From: CAVUDO01 sp963740255
Lineage (GTDB): Bacteria; Actinomycetota; Actinomycetes; Mycobacteriales; Cryptosporangiaceae
Length of the DNA stretch: 64,000 nucleotides
Assembly (NCBI GenBank): GCA_963740255.1
Contig: CAVUDO010000002.1
Span: 186,001-250,000, forward strand
Direction: 5' to 3'
Shown one piece after another: positions 28,133-35,291 of the stretch. A program made the translations under genes and the position numbers. Position 1 is the stretch's first letter; each line of letters starts with the position of its first letter. The notes beneath the pieces were generated by a model. It saw only the letters and a program-made list of their open reading frames with translations. It was not told where the DNA came from and did not search any database.

Positions 28133-29005
28133 ATGTCGCCGAGGCCGGAACCCGGTCGCGAGTTCGTCCTGACCACCAGCTGCCCGGACAAGCCCGGGCT
28201 GGTCTACGCGGTGAGCCGGTTCCTGGTGGAGCAGTCCGCCAACATCCTGCAGAGCCAGCAGTTCGAGGACCGTCTGAACGAGCGGTTCTTCATGCGGGTG
28301 CACTTCGCCGGCCTGGACGGGTCGGTGGTGCTCGACCGCCTCCGCCAGGCGTTCGAGCCCGTCGCGAGCTCGCTGGCGATGAGCTGGCAGATCGCGGACG
28401 CCTCGACCCCGACCCGCACGCTCATCCTGGTGTCCAGGTTCGGCCACTGCCTCAACGACCTGCTCTTCCGCCGGCAGACGGGTGGGCTGAACATCGAGGT
28501 GCCGGCGATCGTGTCCAACCACCGCGACTTCGAGCCGTTGGCCAGTTCGTACGGCGTCGACTTCCACCACGTCCCGGTCACCCCCGCCACCAAGGCCGAC
28601 GCCGAGGCCCGGCTGCTCGACCTGGTCGAGACGCTGCAGGTCGACCTGGTGGTGCTGGCGCGCTACATGCAGATCCTCTCCGACGACCTGTGCAAGCGGC
28701 TGGAGGGACGGGCGATCAACATCCACCACTCGTTCCTGCCGAGCTTCAAGGGCGCCAAGCCCTACCACCAGGCCTACGAGCGCGGCGTCAAGCTGATCGG
28801 CGCCACCGCCCACTACGTCACCCCGGCGCTGGACGAAGGCCCGATCATCGAGCAGGACGTCGCCCGGGTCGAGCACTCGCTCGACCCGGAGGAGCTGGTC
28901 GCGGTGGGGCGGGACGTGGAGTCGCAGGTGCTCGCCCGGGCCGTGAAGTGGCACAGCGAACGGCGGGTGCTGCTCAACGGGAACCGCGCGGTCGTCTTCC
29001 GCTGA
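28133..29005 (+). CDS. purU: Formyltetrahydrofolate deformylase PurU
   Basis: A 290-residue PurU that hydrolyses 10-formyl-THF to formate and THF. Residues 8-85 are an ACT domain (LTTSCPDKPGLVYAVSRFLVEQSANILQSQQF-type); residues 95-285 are the formyltransferase-like domain with SRFGHCLNDLLFRR, the catalytic region INIHHSFLPSFKGAKPYHQA, and GATAHYVTPALDEGPIIEQD with the catalytic Asp. GAGGAG lies 8 bp before the ATG at 28133. PurU genes commonly accompany sarcosine or glycine-betaine demethylation, and such a cluster starts 2.1 kb downstream. Confidence 0.94.
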   Translation: MSPRPEPGREFVLTTSCPDKPGLVYAVSRFLVEQSANILQSQQFEDRLNERFFMRVHFAGLDGSVVLDRLRQAFEPVASSLAMSWQIADASTPTRTLILVSRFGHCLNDLLFRRQTGGLNIEVPAIVSNHRDFEPLASSYGVDFHHVPVTPATKADAEARLLDLVETLQVDLVVLARYMQILSDDLCKRLEGRAINIHHSFLPSFKGAKPYHQAYERGVKLIGATAHYVTPALDEGPIIEQDVARVEHSLDPEELVAVGRDVESQVLARAVKWHSERRVLLNGNRAVVFR

Positions 29006-29075
29006 GACCCGCCCGGTGCCGTCGACGGTGGCGCGGGCGTCGGCCGGACCTCTCGCACGTGGGATCCTGGCGGAC

Positions 29076-30215
29076 GTGACGAGCGCGGTCGCCCAGGCGA
29101 CGTTGCGGATCGGCCCGCTGGAGGTGTGGCCGCCGGTGGTGCTCGCCCCGATGGCCGGCATCACCAACGTCGCGTTCCGGCGGCTCTGCCGGGAGCACGG
29201 CGCCGGCCTGTACGTGAGCGAGATGATCACCACCCGGGCACTGGTCGAACGCACCCCCAAGACCATGACGATGCTCACCTTCGCCGAGGACGAACGGCCG
29301 CGCTCGGTCCAGCTCTACGGGATCGACCCGGACATCGTCGCGCGGGCGGTGCGGATGCTGGTCGAGGAGAACCTGGCCGACCACATCGACCTGAACTTCG
29401 GCTGCCCGGTGCCCAAGGTCACCAGGAAGGGCGGCGGGTCGGCGCTGCCGTACCGGCGCCGGCTGCTGGAGCGGATCCTGCGTGCGGCGGTGCGCGCCGC
29501 CGCGGGCAGCGGGGTGCCGGTGACCATGAAGATGCGCCTGGGCATCGACCGCGAACACCTCACCTACGCCGAGGCCGGCCGGATCGCCGAGGACGCCGGC
29601 ATCGCCGCGGTCGCGCTGCACGGCCGCACCGCCGCGGACTTCTACGGCGGTGAGGCCGACTGGGCGCCGATCGGTGAGCTGGCCCAGGCGCTGAGCATCC
29701 CGGTGCTGGGCAACGGCGACATCTGGGAGGCCGACGACGCGCTGCGGATGGTCGCCGAGACAGGGTGCGCCGGGGTGGTGGTGGGTCGCGGGTGTCTCGG
29801 CCGGCCGTGGCTGTTCGCCGACCTGGCCGCGGCGTTCGACGGGCACGGCACCCGACATCTGCCGAGCCTCGGCGAGGTGACCACGACCATGCGGCGGCAC
29901 GCCGAGCTGCTCGTGGCATGGCTGGGGGAGCACCGCGGGCTGCCGGACTTCCGCAAGCACGTGGCCTGGTACCTCAAGGGGTTCCCGGTGGGGTCCGAGC
30001 CGCGTCGCCGGCTCGGCCAGGTGTCCACGCTCGTCGAACTCGACGAACTGCTGAATGTGCTCGACCCGGCGCTGCCGTTCCCACTCGCCGAAGTGGGGGT
30101 GCCGCGCGGACGCAGCGCGGGCGCCCGCCGCGTCGCATTGCCGGACGGCTGGCTGGACGATCCCGACTGCGGTGCGGTGCCGGCGGGCGCGGAACTGGCC
30201 GACTCCGGCGGGTGA
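29076..30215 (+). CDS. dusB: tRNA-dihydrouridine synthase (DusB-like)
   Basis: A 379-residue FMN-dependent TIM-barrel enzyme reducing uridines in tRNA. Visible are the start motif VVLAPMAGITNVAFRRL, the catalytic Cys in DLNFGCPVPKVTRKGGGSAL, the FMN/phosphate motifs VTMKMRLGID and VALHGRTAADFYGGEADW, and IPVLGNGDIWEADDALR. The C-terminal helical domain is present and a Pro/Ala/Asp-rich tail extends beyond it. The GTG at 29076 precedes TSAVAQATLRIGP. The stop is 35 bp from the convergent IclR gene. Confidence 0.94.
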   Translation: MTSAVAQATLRIGPLEVWPPVVLAPMAGITNVAFRRLCREHGAGLYVSEMITTRALVERTPKTMTMLTFAEDERPRSVQLYGIDPDIVARAVRMLVEENLADHIDLNFGCPVPKVTRKGGGSALPYRRRLLERILRAAVRAAAGSGVPVTMKMRLGIDREHLTYAEAGRIAEDAGIAAVALHGRTAADFYGGEADWAPIGELAQALSIPVLGNGDIWEADDALRMVAETGCAGVVVGRGCLGRPWLFADLAAAFDGHGTRHLPSLGEVTTTMRRHAELLVAWLGEHRGLPDFRKHVAWYLKGFPVGSEPRRRLGQVSTLVELDELLNVLDPALPFPLAEVGVPRGRSAGARRVALPDGWLDDPDCGAVPAGAELADSGG

Positions 30216-30250
30216 GGGCGCGGGGACCGGCCCGGCCGGGAGCTGGCTGG

Positions 30251-31045
30251 TCAGCCGCGGCGGGCGGACAGCTGGGCCGCAGCCGCCAGTAGCGGCTCGA
30301 TCGCGGCGTCCATCGCCCGCCGGTCGAACCGGCCGGCCGGGCCCTGCAGGCCGAGGATGGCCAGCAGCCCGCCGCGGCCGTCCAGGACCGGGGCGGCCAG
30401 GGCGTTGAGGTCGGCCTCGCGTTCGCCGACCGCCTCCGCCCAGCCGCGTTCGGCTGCCCGCTCCACCTGCCGGGACAGCTCCCGGCGGTCGACCAGTGTG
30501 CCCGCGGTGTAGCTGGGCAGCGCGCCGCCCGGCAATCGGCCGCCGTGCGCGAGGCACACCTTTCCGGTGGCCGTCGCGTGCAGCACGCTCGGGCGGCCGA
30601 TCTGCGCGACGCTGCGCACCGACGACGGGCTCTGGACGAAATCGACCGTGACCGTCGTCTGGTCGCCGGGCAGCGACAGCGTCGCGGTCTCCGCGGTGGC
30701 CTCGGTCAGCGCGATCAGGTGTGGGCGGGCCACCTCCCGCAGGTCGACCTGCCCGAGCGCGGCGTTGCCGAGCTGGATCAGCCGGTGCCCGAGCCGGTAG
30801 CGCCCCATGCCGTCGGCCCGGCGCACCAGGTCGGCCCTGGCCAGGGTGGCGAGCAGCCGCGACGCGGAGCTGACGTGCAGGCCGGCCCGGCGGGCGATCT
30901 CGTTGGTCCCCAGCTCGCCGGGCGAGGCGGCGAGCACGTCCAGCACGGCGATGGCGCGTTCCACGGTGGCGACCACCCGCTCCGTCCGCACGCTTTCGTC
31001 CGCCGTGATAGCGTCGCCCTCGCTCTGTGAAACACCGTTGCCCAT
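30251..31045 (-). CDS. IclR-family transcriptional regulator
   Basis: A 264-residue IclR regulator. The winged helix (residues about 22-85) contains RAIAVLDVLAASPGELGTNEIARRAGLHVSSASRLLATL, and the effector domain has TATGKVCLAHGG, ERGWAEAVGEREADLNALAAPVLDGRGG and LGLQGPAGRF, all typical. It is divergent from a methylamine/sarcosine catabolic cluster whose promoter region contains a perfect inverted repeat (31037-31053), so it probably controls that cluster and itself. The ATG at 31045 lies within the palindrome; a GTG at 31033 is an alternative start. The effector is presumably a betaine breakdown product, an inference from context only. Confidence 0.92.
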   Translation of the reverse strand: MGNGVSQSEGDAITADESVRTERVVATVERAIAVLDVLAASPGELGTNEIARRAGLHVSSASRLLATLARADLVRRADGMGRYRLGHRLIQLGNAALGQVDLREVARPHLIALTEATAETATLSLPGDQTTVTVDFVQSPSSVRSVAQIGRPSVLHATATGKVCLAHGGRLPGGALPSYTAGTLVDRRELSRQVERAAERGWAEAVGEREADLNALAAPVLDGRGGLLAILGLQGPAGRFDRRAMDAAIEPLLAAAAQLSARRG

Positions 31046-31053
31046 ATGGCAAC
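31037..31053. promoter_or_regulatory. Candidate IclR operator
   Basis: A perfect six-base inverted repeat with five-base spacer (GTTGCC-CATAT-GGCAAC) in the divergent region between the regulator and the DAO-family gene. Its length and symmetry are right for an IclR dimer half-site pair, and it overlaps the regulator's start codon, so binding would also repress the regulator. Confidence 0.65.
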
Positions 31054-31096
31054 CATGCCATACCCGCACCAGACCTCGCGCAGGAGACCACGAACG

Positions 31097-32428
31097 ATGC
31101 TCCCCACCGCCGCCCGGTACGTGATCGTGGGTGCCGGCATCCACGGGCTGTCCACCGCCTGGCACCTCGCCACCGCGCTACGGCGCCGGGGCGAGGGCGA
31201 CGGCACGGACGTGGTGGTGCTGGACAAGGCGGCCGTCGGTGCCGGTGCGTCGGGCATCGCCTGTGGCGTCGTCCGGAACAACTACTTCCAGCCCGCCATG
31301 CGCCGGCTGATGGCGCACTCGGTGTCGATCTGGGAGGCCCACGCCCTCGCGCTGGCCTACCATCCGGTCGGGTACCTGCAGATCTCCCCCGAGTCGATGC
31401 ACGAGGGCGTGGCCCAGATCTACGCCGAGCAGCAGGCGATCGGCTACCCGTCGTCGCTGATCGAGGGCGCCGACGCCAGCCGCGCCTACCTGGACGACCT
31501 GTTCGGCGACTGGCAGGCCCAGGGCATCACCAGCGTCCTGCACGAGCGGCGCGGCGGGTATGCGCACAACATGGCCTCGATGCGCGGGCTGGCCGAGATG
31601 GCCGAGGCCGAGGGCGTCCGGATCCTCACCGGCATCACGGTCACCGACCTGAACCTGGCCGGCGGTGCGGTCAGCGAGGTGGTCACCGACCACGGGGCGA
31701 TCTCGTGCGACCACCTCGTCGTGGCAGTCGGCCCGTGGGTCCGCGACATGTGGGCGATGTTGGACCTGCCGGCCACCGTCACCCTCGCCGAGCCGGGCGG
31801 CCGGCGCCAGCACGACCACCAGATGTGGACGTACTGGCTGCTGCAGGAGGGGACCGTGACTGTCGACCCCGCCTCGTTCACCGACACCCGCGGCAACCCC
31901 ACGCCGGTGATCCACGTCGACAGCGACGCGCCCCTCCACGACGACGACGGCGAGCTGGTCACCGACCAGATGTGGGGCATCTACTACAAGCCCGACACCA
32001 ACTTCGGCGGCGTCCAGGGCGGCTGCATGCCCCGCCAGATTCCGGGTGCGGCCGAGGGCGTGGCCGTGGATCCCTACGGCCCCCGAAGCACCGAGTACCT
32101 GGTCGACGAAGAGTTCGTCCGGATGTGGACGGCCGGCCTCGCGCACTGCCACAAGCGGTTCGAGGGCGTCCGTGCGCTGTACTCGCGCGAGCCGTCGGGC
32201 GGGCTCGGCTGCTTCACCCCGGACAGCTTCCCGGTGTTCGACACCTTCCGGCAGAACGCGTACGTCATCGCCGACTCCAACCACGGCTACAAGATGATCG
32301 GGGTCGGAGCGCTGGTCGCCGAGGAGCTGCTGGGCGCGCCTCAGGATCTGCTCGACCCCTTCCGTTTCTCCCGGTACGCGCGCGGCGAGCTGCACCCGAC
32401 CAGCACCTCGCCGTTCCCCTGGAGCTGA
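31097..32428 (+). CDS. DAO-family FAD oxidoreductase, probable dimethylglycine/sarcosine-type oxidase
   Basis: A 443-residue FAD enzyme of the D-amino-acid oxidase superfamily. The dinucleotide-binding motif is YVIVGAGIHGLSTAW at residues about 8-22, the flavin-region follows (VLDKAAVGAGASGIACGVVRNNYF), and the C-terminus has the FAD-binding signature YVIADSNHGYKMIGVGALVAEEL. The CAGGAGA at 31080-31086 supports the ATG at 31097 over an ATG at 31046 inside the operator. It starts the catabolic operon: BHMT-like, soxB, soxD, soxA, soxG follow. Oxidation of N-methylated glycine (dimethylglycine) would fit between BHMT and sarcosine oxidase; that is inferred from order. Confidence 0.87.
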   Translation: MLPTAARYVIVGAGIHGLSTAWHLATALRRRGEGDGTDVVVLDKAAVGAGASGIACGVVRNNYFQPAMRRLMAHSVSIWEAHALALAYHPVGYLQISPESMHEGVAQIYAEQQAIGYPSSLIEGADASRAYLDDLFGDWQAQGITSVLHERRGGYAHNMASMRGLAEMAEAEGVRILTGITVTDLNLAGGAVSEVVTDHGAISCDHLVVAVGPWVRDMWAMLDLPATVTLAEPGGRRQHDHQMWTYWLLQEGTVTVDPASFTDTRGNPTPVIHVDSDAPLHDDDGELVTDQMWGIYYKPDTNFGGVQGGCMPRQIPGAAEGVAVDPYGPRSTEYLVDEEFVRMWTAGLAHCHKRFEGVRALYSREPSGGLGCFTPDSFPVFDTFRQNAYVIADSNHGYKMIGVGALVAEELLGAPQDLLDPFRFSRYARGELHPTSTSPFPWS

Positions 32429-32480
32429 GAATTCCGGCCTTCCCAGGCCATCCCGTGAACAACCCGGAGGTAGAACGACC

Positions 32481-33554
32481 ATGACCGACACCCACCCCAC
32501 CGCGAACGGCGCCGCCGCATCCGGCGGACTGCTCGAACGGTTCGCCGCCGGGCCGGTGATCTGCGCCGAGGGCTATCTGTTCGAACTGGAGCGGCGCGGC
32601 TACCTGCAGGCCGGCGCGTTCGTGCCCGAGGTGGTGTTGGAGCACCCCGAGCGGGTGACCGCACTGCACGAGGAGTTCGTGCACGCCGGTTCGGACGTGG
32701 TGGAGGCGTTCACCTACTACGCCCACCGCGAGAAGATGCGGCTGATCGGCAAGGACCACCTGCTCGAACCGATCAACCGGCAGGCGCTGCGACTGGCCTC
32801 CGACGTCGCGCGGGCCACCGGGACGCTGATGGCCGGCAACGTCTGCAACACCAACGTCTACGACCCGGCCGACACCGACAGCCACGCGCGGGTGCGCGCG
32901 ATGTTCGACGAACAGATCGGCTGGGCCGCCGAGGCCGGCGCCGACTTCGTCATCGGGGAGACCCTCCGCTACCTCGGCGAGGCGATGACCGCACTGGAGG
33001 CGATCCGCGAGACCGGGCTGCCGTCGGTGATCATGCTGGTGGTCGACCACGACGCCGCCACCCGCGACGGCGTGCCGATGGTGGAGGCCTGCCAGCGACT
33101 GGCCGACGCGGGTGCCGACGTGGTCGGGCTCAACTGCAACCGCGGCCCGGCCACCATGCTGCCGCTGCTCAAGCCGCTGGTGGACGCGCTGGACGTGCCG
33201 GTCGCCGCGCTGCCGGTGCCCTACCGGACCACGCCCGACCAGCCGACCTTCCAGTCGCTGCGCGACCCGCACTGGTCGGACTTCCCGACCGACACCCCGT
33301 TCCCGTCCGCGCTCGACCCGTTCACCTGCAACCGGTACGAGGTCTCCGCGTTCACCCGGGACGCTGTCGCGGCCGGGGCGCGCTTCCTCGGCCTGTGCTG
33401 CGGCGCCGCCCCGCACCACGTCCGGGCCATGGCCGAGGCGCTCGGACGCACCCCGCCGGCCAGCCGGTACTCCACCGACATGTCCAAGCACGCCTTCTTC
33501 GGCACCGACGAGAGCCTGCTCCGCAAGAACCTCGAGTACAGCGGCAAGCTCTAG
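32481..33554 (+). CDS. Betaine-homocysteine S-methyltransferase-like protein
   Basis: A 357-residue member of the homocysteine S-methyltransferase family (pfam02574) closest in pattern to BHMT, which moves a methyl group from glycine betaine to homocysteine giving dimethylglycine and methionine. N-terminal features are FELERRGYLQAGAFVPEVVLEHPE and HAGSDVVEAFTYYAHREKM; zinc-ligand cysteines are in VVGLNCNRGP and the pair in FLGLCCGAAPHHVR. GGAGG lies 12 bp before the ATG. Placement just before sarcosine oxidase genes supports a betaine-degrading role. Other methyl donors are possible. Confidence 0.86.
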   Translation: MTDTHPTANGAAASGGLLERFAAGPVICAEGYLFELERRGYLQAGAFVPEVVLEHPERVTALHEEFVHAGSDVVEAFTYYAHREKMRLIGKDHLLEPINRQALRLASDVARATGTLMAGNVCNTNVYDPADTDSHARVRAMFDEQIGWAAEAGADFVIGETLRYLGEAMTALEAIRETGLPSVIMLVVDHDAATRDGVPMVEACQRLADAGADVVGLNCNRGPATMLPLLKPLVDALDVPVAALPVPYRTTPDQPTFQSLRDPHWSDFPTDTPFPSALDPFTCNRYEVSAFTRDAVAAGARFLGLCCGAAPHHVRAMAEALGRTPPASRYSTDMSKHAFFGTDESLLRKNLEYSGKL

Positions 33555-33641
33555 CTCGTAGGACAGGTGGTGGCCGGTGTCCACGGGGGTGCGCCGGCCG
33601 ACCACCTCGACAGGTCCGCCACGATTTCGGACGGAGGCCCG

Positions 33642-34928
33642 ATGGGGATGTTGAACGGGCGCGCCTGGCGTCCGCGGCGCGGTGCGCGCTATTCGGCGCT
33701 GTCCCTGGTCCGGCACGGCCTGTCGGGACGTGACTGGCCGCGGGCGTGGCGGGACCACCCGCTGGGCGACAGCTACGACGTGGTGATCGTCGGCGGTGGC
33801 GTGCACGGCCTGGCCACCGCGTACTACCTGGCGGCCAACCACGGCATCACCCGGGTGGCGGTGCTCGACAAGAGCTACCTCGGCGGCGGCGGCTCCGGGC
33901 GGAACACCGCGATCCTGCGGTCGAACTACCTCACCGCGGACGGGGTGGCGTTCTACGACCGTTCGCTGCAGCTCTACAAGCGGCTGGCCGCCGACCTGAA
34001 CTTCAACGTGATGTTCGGCCAGCGCGGCCACCTGACGCTGGCCCACAACGACAGCTCGCTGCGCACGATGCGGTGGCGGGCCGAGGTGAACAAGCTCTCC
34101 GGCGTCGACTCCGAGGTGATCGACCCGGACCAGATCCGCAGGCTCGTCCCGTACCTGGACACCTCCGCGCAGGCGCGGTACCCGATCCTCGGCGCGCTCT
34201 ACCACCCGCCCGGCGGGATCATTCGGCACGACGCGGTGGTGTGGGGGTATGCCCGGGCGGCCGACGCGCTCGGTGTCCACCTGCACCAACAGACCGAGGT
34301 GCTCGACGTCGAGGTCACCGGCGGTGCGGTGACCGGGGTCCAGACCAACCGCGGCCGGATCGGCACGCCCGTCGTGGTCAACTGCACCGCCGGCTGGTCG
34401 ACCCTGATCTCCGACATGGCCGGCGTCCGGACCCCGGTGCAGACCTTCCCGTTGCAGGCCGCCGTCACCGAGCCGGTCAAGCCGTTCCTGTCCACCGTGG
34501 TCGTTTCCGGCAGCCTGCACGTCTACGTGAGCCAGACCGACCGCGGCGAGCTGGTGTTCGGCGCGAGCGTCGACCCGGTCGCCTCGTACTCGATGCGCGG
34601 CTCGCTGGAGTTCCTCGAGGGCCTGGCCGGCCACGTCCTGGAGCTGATGCCCTCGCTGGCGAAGATGCGGGTGCTCCGGCAGTGGGGCGGGCTGTGCGAC
34701 ATGACGCCCGACTTCGCGCCGATCATGGGCCGCACCCCGGTCGACGGCTTCTTTGTCGACAACGGATGGGGGACCTACGGGTTCAAGGCGGGGCCGGTCG
34801 CCGGCGAGACGATGGCGGAGTGCATCGCCACCGGGCGCACACCCGAGCTGATCGCGCCGTTCTCGTTGGACCGGTTCGCCGAGAATCAGCTGGTGGGGGA
34901 GAAGGGGGCGGCGGCAGTTGGTCACTGA
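33642..34928 (+). CDS. soxB: Heterotetrameric sarcosine oxidase, beta subunit
   Basis: A 428-residue SoxB, the FAD/FMN-binding subunit that oxidises sarcosine to glycine. The Rossmann motif is DVVIVGGGVHGLATAYYLA (about residues 47-65), followed by VAVLDKSYLGGGGSGRNTAILRSNY. A GGIIRHDAVVWGYARAAD segment is in the region where the covalent flavin His is found in this family. The C-terminus has PIMGRTPVDGFFVDNGWGTYGFKAGPVAG, a SoxB signature. CGGAGG precedes the ATG at 33642; an earlier in-frame GTG at 33567 is less likely. soxD follows after 57 bp. Confidence 0.95.
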   Translation: MGMLNGRAWRPRRGARYSALSLVRHGLSGRDWPRAWRDHPLGDSYDVVIVGGGVHGLATAYYLAANHGITRVAVLDKSYLGGGGSGRNTAILRSNYLTADGVAFYDRSLQLYKRLAADLNFNVMFGQRGHLTLAHNDSSLRTMRWRAEVNKLSGVDSEVIDPDQIRRLVPYLDTSAQARYPILGALYHPPGGIIRHDAVVWGYARAADALGVHLHQQTEVLDVEVTGGAVTGVQTNRGRIGTPVVVNCTAGWSTLISDMAGVRTPVQTFPLQAAVTEPVKPFLSTVVVSGSLHVYVSQTDRGELVFGASVDPVASYSMRGSLEFLEGLAGHVLELMPSLAKMRVLRQWGGLCDMTPDFAPIMGRTPVDGFFVDNGWGTYGFKAGPVAGETMAECIATGRTPELIAPFSLDRFAENQLVGEKGAAAVGH

Positions 34929-34985
34929 GCCTGCGTCGCTGCCCGCCCGACCGGGTCGCGCCGGTCGCCGTCGATTCTGGGAGCT

Positions 34986-35291
34986 GTGTCGATGATCCTC
35001 GTGCCGTGCCCCTGGTGCGGGCCGCGCAACGCCGACGAGTTCCGGTATGCCGGTGAAACCGTGTCGCGTCCTGACCCGACCACCGCCAGCCCGGCACAGT
35101 GGCGGGACTACGTCTACCTGCGCACGAACGCCCAGGGCGAGGCCGCGGAGACCTGGTACCACCGGGCGGGCTGCCGCCGCTACTTCCGGCTGGTGCGGGA
35201 CCGCCAGACCAACGCGTTCCGCACCGCCTCTCCCGCCGGCTCGGCGCCGCTGTCCTCCGATCGCCCGCAACGAGGGGACGGCACCCCGTGA
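34986..35291 (+). CDS. soxD: Sarcosine oxidase, delta subunit
   Basis: A 101-residue SoxD, the small zinc-binding subunit. The N-terminus has ILVPCPWCGPRNADEFRY with CPWC as two ligands; the third and fourth, His and Cys, lie in WYHRAGCRRYFRLVRDRQTN. Family lengths of about 90-100 residues match. The GTG start (an ATG is two codons later) lies between soxB and soxA, and its stop overlaps the soxA GTG by 4 bp. Confidence 0.94.
   Translation: MSMILVPCPWCGPRNADEFRYAGETVSRPDPTTASPAQWRDYVYLRTNAQGEAAETWYHRAGCRRYFRLVRDRQTNAFRTASPAGSAPLSSDRPQRGDGTP

Noticed and set aside
32265..35270. 1001-residue minus-strand ORF
   Set aside because: It runs antisense to the DAO, BHMT, soxB and soxD genes, which have clear motifs; composition is antisense GC-rich shadow.
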